Positions 1-8,277 of a stretch of 64,000 bases of DNA are shown here, piece after piece. The first letter of the stretch is position 1, and every line of letters begins with the position of its first letter. Origin of the DNA: an uncultured Myxococcales bacterium (GTDB lineage Bacteria > Myxococcota_A > UBA9042); NCBI GenBank assembly GCA_903842345.1, contig CAIMLR010000047.1, positions 248,001 to 312,000 of the forward strand, in the 5' to 3' direction. The notes under the pieces were generated by a model that was not told where the DNA came from, made no database searches, and saw only the letters and a list, made by a program, of their open reading frames with translations. The position numbers and the translations under genes were made by a program.

Positions 1-957
1 CGGCTGGCCGATTTGCGGCACCGCGGTCCAGTACTCGCTCGGATTCGTCGCGGCAAATGCGGCGGGCACCGACGGCTTGGCCGCGGTCAAGTCGCGGATC
101 GAGTTCAACTCCGCAACGGTCGGCAGGCGCCAATCGCTCTGGCCGCCAAGGTCGAGGTCCTGGCAATAGCCGTTGGCCGCACTCCAGCTCTTGGCCATGT
201 AGGAGTCGCCCTGCTGCCAGGTGAGGCCGATCTGTACGTCCGTGACGGTGCCGTCGCCGTTGTCCTTGTACAGACTGCCGGGCGCGTCCGGGCGGATGCC
301 CCACACGGGCGTGTCCGCGGCGCAGACGGTCGCCGCGTCGACGGCAATCGCCAGGTAGCCGCGCGGGCACATGCAGCCGGTCGCGGCGGGGCAAGCCGGG
401 TTCATTTCGCACGCGCTGAGCGCATCGCCGACGAAGCCGCTGGAGCACGCGCAGCCGCTGCCCTCGACGCACTCGGCGTTCTTGGCGCACGTCACGGCGG
501 TAAGCACGCACGCGCCATTGCTGCAGGTATCCGTCGTGCAAAGCTTGCCGTCGTTGCAGTCCGCATCCGTCGTGCACGCGGGCGCCGTCGGAACATCGGC
601 AGTTGCCGGCACGTCGGGCGTTGCCGGCACGTCGGGTGTTTCGGCGACATCCAGCACATCGGGCGCAGCAGGGACATCGGTGGCACTCGGGAGATCGGGG
701 GCACTGGCGACGTCGGGCACGTCGGCCGCTGCGACGTCCAGACCAGCCGTCGCGTCGACCGCGGCGGCATCCGTGCCCGCGATGTCAGGCGTAGCCGTTG
801 CGGAATCCGCTGCGTCGTCCGTTGCCGTGGCGCCTGCCGCGCCGCCCGTGCCGTTGCAGCCCAGCGCGAGCAGCGCAAGACCGAAAGACGCCAGTTGCAC
901 CGGCTGAAGGCGCTTGACGCGTGAAAGCGTCCGCTGGACATGGGACTCGGTCTGCAT
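1..957 (-). CDS. DUF1566-domain lipoprotein, cut by window start
   Basis: The frame is open from ATG 957 to the window edge (319 codons, C-terminus missing). The N-terminus has a hydrophobic segment and lipobox LALGC (Cys34), so it is probably a lipoprotein. Residues about 40-125 are a linker of repeated DVP/ATPDV units. Residues about 127-200 are Cys-rich (for example CTTDADCNDGKLC). The last ~100 visible residues match the DUF1566 (Lcl C-terminal-like) pattern: DNGDGTVTD, LTWQQ, then WRLPTVAELNSI. GAGG lies 7 bases before the ATG and a strong promoter lies upstream. It diverges from the gene at 1203. The same domain closes the kinase at 22711. Exact function is unknown; the domain is usually extracytoplasmic and presumed to bind a ligand. 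Confidence 0.85.
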   Translation of the reverse strand, partial: MQTESHVQRTLSRVKRLQPVQLASFGLALLALGCNGTGGAAGATATDDAADSATATPDIAGTDAAAVDATAGLDVAAADVPDVASAPDLPSATDVPAAPDVLDVAETPDVPATPDVPATADVPTAPACTTDADCNDGKLCTTDTCSNGACVLTAVTCAKNAECVEGSGCACSSGFVGDALSACEMNPACPAATGCMCPRGYLAIAVDAATVCAADTPVWGIRPDAPGSLYKDNGDGTVTDVQIGLTWQQGDSYMAKSWSAANGYCQDLDLGGQSDWRLPTVAELNSIRDLTAAKPSVPAAFAATNPSEYWTAVPQIGQP

Positions 958-1042
958 GCGATTGCCTCAGCGATTCTTGGGACCGATCCCGGCCCGGTGA
1001 TGCGATTGCAATACCGAAGTCCGAGTTCATGATCAAGCCAGA

Positions 1043-1071
1043 ACTATACGGGCCGACCTACCGCGGGTCAA
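1043..1071 (-). promoter_or_regulatory. sigma70-like promoter for the DUF1566 lipoprotein
   Basis: On the minus strand, TTGACC (1071-1066) is separated by exactly 17 bases from TATAGT (1048-1043). This is the best promoter match in the window. It implies a leader of about 80 bases before ATG 957. Confidence 0.6.
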
Positions 1072-1135
1072 GGCAGAAGTAGTGCAAGATTGCGGAACTG
1101 CGCGCGCCGGCTCGGCCACCGCAAGCAGTCCGCCG

Positions 1136-1164
1136 TTGACCCGTGCCGCAGCCGCGTGTAGCGT
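1136..1164 (+). promoter_or_regulatory. predicted promoter for the secreted coiled-coil gene
   Basis: TTGACC at 1136-1141, a 17 base spacer and TAGCGT at 1159-1164, 39 bases before ATG 1203. It shares the -35 sequence of the divergent promoter at 1043-1071. The rest of the 245 base intergenic region shows nothing else recognisable. Confidence 0.4.
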
Positions 1165-1202
1165 CAAAGCAGCGCCACTTCCCTCGTGGCCATGAGTCGT
1201 CC

Positions 1203-2150
1203 ATGTCGTTCTTCCGCACCCTGCCCGTCGCCGCGATTGTGATTTCCGCCCTGCCCGCTGCGCCGCTCTACGCCCAGGCCGCCAAGACGCCGATGCAACA
1301 GGCTTCCCCGATTGTCGACACGCTGGCCGCGCGCCTGACCAAGCTCGTGCGCGACGTAGAGGCTGCAGGCGCCGACCTGCCGAAGATCCGCGGGTTGACC
1401 GAGAAACACCGGCAGGACAACGAGCGTCTGGAGGGCCAACTCACGGCGCTCAAGGCGCAAATGACGCCCGCGGAGGCGAGCGAACTGGAAGTGTACACGC
1501 AGCTGAAGACCGGCAAGACGCCGGAGAAGCTCAAAATGGCCGTCGACAAGGCGACAAAAGAAGCCGCCGAGCTCGCGGCGAAAGTGGGTCCGGCGACCAT
1601 CGCCAAGTACCGCGAGACCATCGCCCAGTCGGCGGCGGAAGGTGCGGAGCACGTCAAGCATCTGCGCGACGCGAGCGCCGATGCGGCCAAGCGCGAGCAG
1701 GCCTGGAAGCCGTTCCTGACGTGGGACGGCAAACGCCATCCGCTGATTCACGCGATTCGCAACGATCCCAATGTGATGGATCCCAAGCCGCTGGTTGACG
1801 AAGCTGAGAGTGCGCTGCAGCCGCTGGCGGTGCATGCGTCGCGATTGTACCGCCTGGGTGCGCAGCCGGCGTGCGCGGAGCTGCAGAAGGAACTCGCTGC
1901 CGCGCCGGGTCGGGCCAAGGCGATCGCTGAACTGGAGCCGCTCTTCGCGAAAGCCAACACCCACGGGCAACTGGAAATGGCCAAGGCGCAGCTGCGGGAG
2001 GCGCGCGACGCGGCGCTCGAAGTCAGCAATCCGGAGCTGACGCGGGACGAGGCGGATGAAGTGCGCGATACGGTCGCCGAGGCCATGGCGCCGATGTTGA
2101 AGCACTTGAAAGAGGCGGAGTTGAAGGCCGCTGCCAAGGTCAAGAAGTAG
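1203..2150 (+). CDS. secreted coiled-coil protein, function unknown
   Basis: A 315-residue protein with a clear Sec signal peptide (MSFFRTLPVAAIVISALPAA, likely cleaved after the A-Q-A at about residue 24). No lipobox or known enzymatic motif is seen. The mature part is almost entirely charged, Ala/Lys/Glu-rich helix, consistent with coiled coil in two stretches (about 40-180 and 225-315). An in-frame start 60 bases upstream exists but would bury the signal peptide, so ATG 1203 is preferred. The gene is convergent with the glycosylase gene, with only 9 bases between their stops. A periplasmic structural or chaperone-like role is possible, but nothing proves it. Confidence 0.75.
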   Translation: MSFFRTLPVAAIVISALPAAPLYAQAAKTPMQQASPIVDTLAARLTKLVRDVEAAGADLPKIRGLTEKHRQDNERLEGQLTALKAQMTPAEASELEVYTQLKTGKTPEKLKMAVDKATKEAAELAAKVGPATIAKYRETIAQSAAEGAEHVKHLRDASADAAKREQAWKPFLTWDGKRHPLIHAIRNDPNVMDPKPLVDEAESALQPLAVHASRLYRLGAQPACAELQKELAAAPGRAKAIAELEPLFAKANTHGQLEMAKAQLREARDAALEVSNPELTRDEADEVRDTVAEAMAPMLKHLKEAELKAAAKVKK

Positions 2151-2159
2151 CGTTCGCGG

Positions 2160-2786
2160 TCAGACGACCGGCGGCCGACCTTTGCGCGCATCGGCATCGC
2201 GGTAGAAATACCAGGAAGCGACGCTGCGCCACGGCCGCCATGTCTCGGCAATCGCCAGCGCCTTGTGCGGAAAATCGGCCTTCTGCAAACCGTAGTGGTG
2301 CATAAACGCCTCGCGCACAGCCAAATCGCCCAGCGGCAGCACGTCGGGACGCTGCAGCGTGAAGATCAGGAACATGTCCGCCGTCCATCGGCCAATCCCG
2401 GGCACCGCGACGAGCGCATCGGCAACGGCGTCATCCGGCAGCGCGTCGAGTCCCGCCAGATCGAGGCGCTGATCGACGACGAAGGCCGCCAGCGCGTGCA
2501 GGTACTTGGCCTTTTGACCTGACAAACCGGCGGCGCGCAAGGACTCCGGGGACTGCGCCGCAATCGCTGCGGGCGTCGGCAAGCCGTCGGGCAGCAGCGC
2601 GCAGAGGCGACCGTGAATCGTCTTGGCCGCGGCGCTCGACACCTGCTGCGAAATCACCGCGCCGACCAGCGCGGCGAAGCGATCCTCGTGGAACCGCATG
2701 ACGCAAGGCCCAACGGTCTGGATGATGCCGGCGAGCGTCGGATCGACCGCCGCGAGATGCGCCGCCGCGTGCGGGTGGGCCGCCAT
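2160..2786 (-). CDS. DNA-3-methyladenine glycosylase II (AlkA/HhH-GPD family)
   Basis: A 208-residue helix-hairpin-helix base-excision repair glycosylase, expected to remove alkylated purines such as 3-methyladenine. ISQQVS at residues 45-50 is the usual N-terminal family signature. The hairpin is VPGIGRWTADMF at about 128-139, and the catalytic Asp is D154 in PLGDLAVR. The length matches the short AlkA-like bacterial class lacking the E. coli N-terminal domain. Its ATG overlaps the stop of the upstream lipoprotein gene by one base (TGATG), so translation is probably coupled although the functions look unrelated. Confidence 0.93.
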   Translation of the reverse strand: MAAHPHAAAHLAAVDPTLAGIIQTVGPCVMRFHEDRFAALVGAVISQQVSSAAAKTIHGRLCALLPDGLPTPAAIAAQSPESLRAAGLSGQKAKYLHALAAFVVDQRLDLAGLDALPDDAVADALVAVPGIGRWTADMFLIFTLQRPDVLPLGDLAVREAFMHHYGLQKADFPHKALAIAETWRPWRSVASWYFYRDADARKGRPPVV

Positions 2787-4654
2787 CAGTAGCCCGTGCC
2801 GACGATCTTGGCGCCAACGGCGGAGAAGCGCAGGCCGATGCTGCTCGCGTCCTTGTTGCCGTCGCCGTCCGTGTCGATATCGACCGCCAGCAGCTGCTTC
2901 ACGAGCGCGAGCGCGTTGGTCTTGCCGCCGAGCGACGTGAACACGCTCTCGTCCATCGCGTTGATGATGTCCACGACGACCGGCGAAGGCACCGCGCCGC
3001 CCAGCGCGCCCGCCATGCCCTGTACGGCCTTGCCGTCAGGCGTGAACGTGACTTTGGCCTCGACCCGCGCGCCCTTCACGTACAACGTTGCATTCTTGGC
3101 GCCAAGCAGCGATGCATCCATGGCAAACAGCGTATCGGAACCGCCCGCCGTCAGGACGCCGCCTTTGACGAGCGCGTCCTTGAACGAGAATTTTGGCAGG
3201 CAACCGGCCGTGAACGCCGTCTGCATCGCCAGCCAATTGCACACGTCCTTTTGCTGATCGCAGTTCACGTTCTTGCTGGAGATGTCCATGTTGGCGTAGT
3301 AGAGATTCAGCGTGAACGGAACGTTTTCCCCTTGATAACCGGCCATTTCCGCGACAAACGTGAACTGACCGTTGTTGACTGAATCAATCAGCGGCTGGTT
3401 GACGATGAAGGACAGCACGGACGCGGCATTGTCGATGCCCGCCGAGCAATCGCCGTCCGGCGCGCACGTCTTGGGATCGCCGTCCACGTCGATGCCATCG
3501 CCTGGATTGCCGCTCGTGCCAATCTGGAACTGCGTCAGCTTGCCGTCAAAATCGCTGAAAATCTTGTTGCAGATCGGGCACATGTTGGACTTGACGCCGA
3601 TGCATTGGCCGCCGGTGCACAGGTCCGGGTACGTGCAGTATTCGCCGTCGTCGCAGGACAACGTGTTGATGGCGTGGATGCAGCCTTTGTCCGACTTGCA
3701 GAAATCGTCGGTGCAGATGTTCTTGTCCTCGCAGACGACCGGGTTGCCGCCCTGGCATTTCAGCGCCGACGAGCACGTGGAACCGGTCACGCACAGGTCG
3801 CCGGTCGAGCAGGCGTCGCCGATCTTGAGGCTCGTGTGTTTGCAGCCCGTCGCGGGATCGCAGCTGTCGATCGTGCAGCCCTCGTTGTCGTCGCACGCCA
3901 TGGGGTCGATTTCCGCCTTGCAGCCGGTCTTGGGCTCGCAGAAATCCTTGGTGCAGGGGTTCTTGTCGTCGCACTTCAACGCGTCTTTGCCCGGTGCGCA
4001 TTTGCCGGCCTTGCAGCTGTCGTTCACCGTGCACGCGTTGTTGTCCTCGCACGCGCCGACGTCCAGGCTCGTGTACGTGCAGCCGTCCGCCGCGTTGCAG
4101 GCGTCCAGCGTGCAGGGCTTGCCGTCGTCGCAGCCGATCGCCGCGCCCACGCAGCTGCCGTCCTGATGGCAGGAGTCGAACTGCGTGCACGGGTTGCCGT
4201 CGTCGCAGTTGAGCTTGATGTCGACGGTCCAGCCGGTCGGGTCGACCTCTGGCTGGCAGCGCTGACACGCGACGGTCGGCGAGTTGCTGCCGCCGCCGAT
4301 GCAGACGCCGCCGATGAGGCAGCCGTCGATCTTGTGGACGCAACCGGTTGACTTCAAACAGCTGTCGGTGGTGCAGCTGACGTCGTCGGCGCAATCGACG
4401 GGCACGCCCGCGCAGACGCCGCTCGCGCATTTGTCGGTGTTGGTGCACGCGTTGTTGTCATCGCACGTGGCGCCGTTGTTGTCCGCGCTGCAGGTCACGG
4501 TTGCAACGCCGTCGCCCAATTCGCTGAAGGTGCCGTCGTTCGTTGCGTCGGCAGAGGCGCCATCGCCACCCGTCGCTGCTGTGGTCCCGCAAGCCGCGCC
4601 AAGGGCCACGAGGAGGAGAAACCAGGACTTGGAAACAATCGAACGCGTCAGCAT
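2786..4654 (-). CDS. Cys-rich repeat lipoprotein
   Basis: A 622-residue protein. The N-terminus MLTRSIVSKSWFLLLVALGA followed by Cys22 reads as a lipoprotein signal with a slightly atypical box (LGAAC). Residues about 55-390 hold roughly a dozen Cys-rich units of the type CDDxNxCTxDxCxxxxGC, common in myxobacterial surface proteins. The C-terminal ~230 residues lack Cys repeats and look like a beta-rich domain ending near DIDTDGDGNKDASS. ATG 4654 was chosen because GGAG sits 6 bases upstream; a longer frame starts 27 bases earlier. Likely an outer-surface structural or binding protein; ligand unknown. Confidence 0.85.
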   Translation of the reverse strand: MLTRSIVSKSWFLLLVALGAACGTTAATGGDGASADATNDGTFSELGDGVATVTCSADNNGATCDDNNACTNTDKCASGVCAGVPVDCADDVSCTTDSCLKSTGCVHKIDGCLIGGVCIGGGSNSPTVACQRCQPEVDPTGWTVDIKLNCDDGNPCTQFDSCHQDGSCVGAAIGCDDGKPCTLDACNAADGCTYTSLDVGACEDNNACTVNDSCKAGKCAPGKDALKCDDKNPCTKDFCEPKTGCKAEIDPMACDDNEGCTIDSCDPATGCKHTSLKIGDACSTGDLCVTGSTCSSALKCQGGNPVVCEDKNICTDDFCKSDKGCIHAINTLSCDDGEYCTYPDLCTGGQCIGVKSNMCPICNKIFSDFDGKLTQFQIGTSGNPGDGIDVDGDPKTCAPDGDCSAGIDNAASVLSFIVNQPLIDSVNNGQFTFVAEMAGYQGENVPFTLNLYYANMDISSKNVNCDQQKDVCNWLAMQTAFTAGCLPKFSFKDALVKGGVLTAGGSDTLFAMDASLLGAKNATLYVKGARVEAKVTFTPDGKAVQGMAGALGGAVPSPVVVDIINAMDESVFTSLGGKTNALALVKQLLAVDIDTDGDGNKDASSIGLRFSAVGAKIVGTGY

Positions 4655-4719
4655 GGCAAACTCCGTGGCGGGGGATGCCAAGGATAGCGAACTTCCGCTG
4701 CCGCTGCGAGTGGGCGCGC

Positions 4720-5871
4720 CTACGCGTCCGTTTCGTCGGTTCCGGCGGCGAAGTCGTCCGGCATGGCGGTGTACGCCGACGAGGCGCGATAGTCGGTAAG
4801 CGCCTCGTCCAGCAGGATGCGCGTAATCGCCATCAACGGCAGCGCGAGCAGAATCCCCGTCAAACCAGCCAGTTCGCCCATCGCGATGATACCCAGCAAC
4901 ACTACGACCGGCTTCAAGCCCACGCGATTGCCGATCATCCGCGGCGTGATGTAGATGAGGTCAATGCTGTAGAACGCCACAAAGAGGAGCGCGACGCCGC
5001 CGATCTGCCAGGCCGAGTGATCCGTGAGGAGCGACATGATGACGCACAGCGTCCCGCCGGTGAGCACGCCAATGTAGGGCACGAGGTAGATCACCCCGGC
5101 GATCGGCCCCATGACGAGCGCATACGGCACGTCGAGCAGCAGCAGTCCGACCGAGAACGCCACGACGGCGCTCGTCATGAGCAGCAGTTCGCCGCGCAGG
5201 AATCCGGCAAGCGCGCCGTCAATCCGCCGCACGACGTGCGCCACGCGCGCGCTGTGGCGACGTGGCACGAGCGACGCAGCGCCGCGTACGATCTTCTCGT
5301 AATCCTCCAGAAGGAAGAACGCGACAACGACGATGAGCACCACGTTGCCCACGGTCATGAGCAGGTCGCGCGCGCTCGAGAGGATCCAGCCCACCGTGGA
5401 GTCTTCCGGACCGACGAATTCCTTGGCCAGCGCTTGCAGCACTTGGCTCAGGTTCTGGTACGGCACAAAGTCGCTGAGCTTGCGGGCAAAATGCGCCTCA
5501 AACCACGGATCCATCTTCAGGACCGTGTTGTACATGAGCTGCGGCAGGTGCGAACTCGCGTACTGCAGCTTTTGGGCCATCTGCGGTACCACGACGGTGA
5601 AGAAGACAACCGCGAGCGAGACGAAGAGCAGCACGGGAACCGTCAGCGCCAGGAACGGCGGCACCCGCCAGCGGCGCAGGCGCACGACAACGGGATTGAG
5701 CGCGTAGGCGACAAAGAAGCCAAAGAGCACCGGCGTCGTGACGATCGACAGGCGGATGACCAGCCAAATCAACAACGTCAGGCCGGAACCGACGAGCGCA
5801 AATTGAAAGAACCGCGCTTGCCAGTGGGACAACGGCGACTTGGGCTGCGGGATGTCACGGTCCTCAGGCAC
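4720..5871 (-). CDS. AI-2E family transporter (PerM/UPF0118-like permease)
   Basis: A polytopic inner-membrane protein of 383 residues with about eight hydrophobic segments. The family hallmark VYLVPYIGVLTGGTL lies in the third quarter. The N-terminal paired helices (ALVGSGLTLLIWLVIRLS, then TPVLFGFFVAYALNP) and the C-terminal GLTGILLALPLMAI helix fit the family. Members are annotated as AI-2 exporters or transporters, but most have other or unknown substrates. GTG 5871 was preferred because GAGGAG (5881-5886) lies 9 bases before it. A TTG at 5955 would add 28 residues and leave almost no room for a divergent promoter. Confidence 0.9.
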   Translation of the reverse strand: MPEDRDIPQPKSPLSHWQARFFQFALVGSGLTLLIWLVIRLSIVTTPVLFGFFVAYALNPVVVRLRRWRVPPFLALTVPVLLFVSLAVVFFTVVVPQMAQKLQYASSHLPQLMYNTVLKMDPWFEAHFARKLSDFVPYQNLSQVLQALAKEFVGPEDSTVGWILSSARDLLMTVGNVVLIVVVAFFLLEDYEKIVRGAASLVPRRHSARVAHVVRRIDGALAGFLRGELLLMTSAVVAFSVGLLLLDVPYALVMGPIAGVIYLVPYIGVLTGGTLCVIMSLLTDHSAWQIGGVALLFVAFYSIDLIYITPRMIGNRVGLKPVVVLLGIIAMGELAGLTGILLALPLMAITRILLDEALTDYRASSAYTAMPDDFAAGTDETDA

Positions 5872-5964
5872 GAAACGGGGCTCCTCTGACGGCAAAGGAT
5901 AGCGGCGCGTCTTGGGGAATGCTACTTTCTGGACCGGCTGCGGGCGCGCGGCCAAGGAGATGCG

Positions 5965-7038
5965 ATGGCAGCGTGGCTCACGGGGCTTGTTTGGCTGGCC
6001 CTGACCAACAATCCGGTGGCGTTGCAGAGCATGGATTTGGCGTGGGTGCCGCCGCCGTCAGCGGGCGTGCGCGTGCCGGCGATGGCGCGCGTGGCGACGG
6101 ACCGCGGACTGGTCCGCAAGCCGTGGTGCAGTTTTGGCCGCCATGCGCAGCGGACCAGCAGCGCCGCCAATGGCCCGGACGTGTTGTTTCGCAGGCTCTC
6201 GCCAGAAGTGCGAAGCGCGCTCAGTGAAATCCACGAGGCCATCCTCAATCCCAGCGACTACAGCGCGCGGGCGACGGCTGAAGCGCGGTTTGCCAAGCTC
6301 GTGCAGACCGTGGACGGACCGGCGCTGATCCGGACGACGCTGATGGACACCGACGCGCGCGTCCAGTTGATGGCGCTCAAGGCGGCGCAGCTGATCGTCG
6401 CCCGGCAGCCTCGCCTCGCGGCGTTTGCCACCGGCTATCTGGGCGCGGGCGATCCGCAGCTCTCGATGGCCGCGCTGGATCTGCACTTTGCCAGCGGGTG
6501 CGACACGGCGGCGCAATACGCGCTGGACGGCTTTCGCCACCCCGATGAAGGCGTGCAGCTCACGACGCTGCGGCTTGTCTACGCGTACAGCCGGGACCAC
6601 GAGAACCTGCGGCTGGCCGATCGGATCGGCGAGTTCGTCGCGCAGGGCAAGGGAACGCCGCGCGCGCGGGTGGTCGCGCTGCGCATTCTGGGCCGGCTGG
6701 GCGTCTCCGCGACGACGAGCTACGTAGAAGCGCTGTTGAACGACAAGCAGGACGCGGTCGCGGCGGAGGCGCTGGCAACACTGGCGATCCTGCAACCCGG
6801 TGCGGCGGAGAAGCTGCTGGGAAAATGGCTGAAGGACAAGTCCCCGCTCAAGCGCGCCGGCGCGTTGCGGGCGTTCGCGCAGGTGCACGCGTCGCGCCGC
6901 GATTTGGCCGAGAAGGTCCTGCGGCCGATGCTGAACGAAGCGACGCCCGTCGTTGACGTGTACGGCGTAGGCGCAGCGCCGGGCAGGACGCTGGGCGAGG
7001 TGGCGCACGCGGCGCTGGACTACATCGAGATGCCGTAG
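5965..7038 (+). CDS. secreted helical-repeat (HEAT-like) protein
   Basis: A 357-residue protein. A short hydrophobic N-terminus (WLTGLVWLALT) may be a signal peptide or anchor. From about residue 90 the sequence is a series of amphipathic helices with recurring units such as ARVVALRILGRLG and DAVAAEALATLAIL, which resemble HEAT/ARM-type repeats. No catalytic motif is seen. AAGGAG lies close to ATG 5965. It diverges from the permease gene and converges on the barrel gene at 7069. It probably acts as a protein-binding scaffold. Confidence 0.7.
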   Translation: MAAWLTGLVWLALTNNPVALQSMDLAWVPPPSAGVRVPAMARVATDRGLVRKPWCSFGRHAQRTSSAANGPDVLFRRLSPEVRSALSEIHEAILNPSDYSARATAEARFAKLVQTVDGPALIRTTLMDTDARVQLMALKAAQLIVARQPRLAAFATGYLGAGDPQLSMAALDLHFASGCDTAAQYALDGFRHPDEGVQLTTLRLVYAYSRDHENLRLADRIGEFVAQGKGTPRARVVALRILGRLGVSATTSYVEALLNDKQDAVAAEALATLAILQPGAAEKLLGKWLKDKSPLKRAGALRAFAQVHASRRDLAEKVLRPMLNEATPVVDVYGVGAAPGRTLGEVAHAALDYIEMP

Positions 7039-7068
7039 CGCGGTCGCAAGCCGGAGCTCAGGCGGCGC

Positions 7069-8277
7069 CTACCAGAACTTCATCAGCAGCCGCGCGCCCG
7101 CCATCAACACATCGGTCGCGCGCGTGTTGCGGCCCGGAATCAGCTCCTGCGTCAGGTACGCCCCGTAGAGCTGGAGCGGCAAGCCCAGGCGCATCAGGCT
7201 GATGTCCGCGCCCAGCCGCACCGTGTTCTTGTCGCCGGGCAACCACAGCTTGTTGTGATCCCAATCCCACATCGCCGACTGCGATTGCCAGGTCGACTGG
7301 TTCACATGCGCATACTTGAGCGACGCCGTCAGCGTCAGGAGCGCGGGCCACTGCGCGGACTTCGCCGGATCGTGCTGGTTCATCCACGTCGAGAGGGTCG
7401 GACCGATGAACGGCATGCCCTCGACGAGAAACGTCGCGCCGAATTGGTCGCCCGGGTCAATCGTGTACGTCGGGCCGATGTACGGCGCGAACGTCATCAG
7501 GAGCGGCGCCTGCGCGCCCGTCGCGGACTGGTACGTGTGCTTGAGGAACGCGGCATAGTGGAAATCGACGCCGATGTTCAACCGGGTAAAGTCGTCCCAT
7601 TTGAAGGGCTTCTCCAGCGCAAAGTGAAGCTCCGCATCGCCATAGTTGTTCAGGTCCCAGACGGTCGTGCCGGCCGCCACCAGGTTCTCCGGATCGGCGG
7701 GCTTGCCCGTGGGAATCGCCACTTGCGCACTCACGGCGGCGCGCAGCCCGTTGTTCTCAAACGCCTTCAGCTTGGACAGGCTGTAGCGCACGCCAAGCAC
7801 CATGTCCGCGGGCGTCCAGTTGTTGCCGGAAAAATCGCCCGGCTTGTCCTGGCCCATGCTCTTGGCCCACTGCCAGAAATCGGACTCGCTGTACGGCCGG
7901 CCAAGATTGTTCTGGTAGTCGCCCGGCGTCCAGCCGAGATTCGGCTTGATCGACGTGTGCACGACCGTTGGCATCGCCAGCACTAGCGTCAGGTCGTCGG
8001 TCACGCCGTACATGACTTGCGGCACGAAGAGCTGGTATTTTACATACGGATTCGCGGTGATCGCCCCCTGCAGGCCGCCGCCCGGCTCGTAGCGCTGGAT
8101 GCCGTCCATGAGCGGCCGCGCGACGCGGGAATTGTCAAAGCGCGTCGTGGTCGTCGTGTCAAAGTACGCCGTGTCGACGACAATCGTGCCGGTCGGCAAC
8201 GTCGCGGTGTTGTTGCCCGCGTGCGCCGGCACAGCGATGCCCAACAGGAGAAAAACGAGCAGCCGCAACGACTTCAT
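7069..8277 (-). CDS. outer-membrane beta-barrel protein
   Basis: A 402-residue protein with a clean Sec signal peptide (MKSLRLLVFLLLGIAVPAHA). Alternating aromatic/hydrophobic strands run throughout, with repeated Gly-Asp-Tyr turns, and the protein ends in MKFW, the terminal aromatic typical of barrels recognised by BamA. It resembles the broad 'transporter/MetA-pathway of phenol degradation' barrel group, but I cannot assign a substrate. Its ATG overlaps the stop of the upstream C45-like gene by four bases (ATGA), so the two are translated together and probably work together. Confidence 0.8.
   Translation of the reverse strand: MKSLRLLVFLLLGIAVPAHAGNNTATLPTGTIVVDTAYFDTTTTTRFDNSRVARPLMDGIQRYEPGGGLQGAITANPYVKYQLFVPQVMYGVTDDLTLVLAMPTVVHTSIKPNLGWTPGDYQNNLGRPYSESDFWQWAKSMGQDKPGDFSGNNWTPADMVLGVRYSLSKLKAFENNGLRAAVSAQVAIPTGKPADPENLVAAGTTVWDLNNYGDAELHFALEKPFKWDDFTRLNIGVDFHYAAFLKHTYQSATGAQAPLLMTFAPYIGPTYTIDPGDQFGATFLVEGMPFIGPTLSTWMNQHDPAKSAQWPALLTLTASLKYAHVNQSTWQSQSAMWDWDHNKLWLPGDKNTVRLGADISLMRLGLPLQLYGAYLTQELIPGRNTRATDVLMAGARLLMKFW

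Noticed and set aside
13-924. A 303-codon plus-strand frame at the window start
   Set aside because: The minus strand of the same region encodes a lipoprotein with lipobox, Cys repeats and DUF1566, open to the edge.
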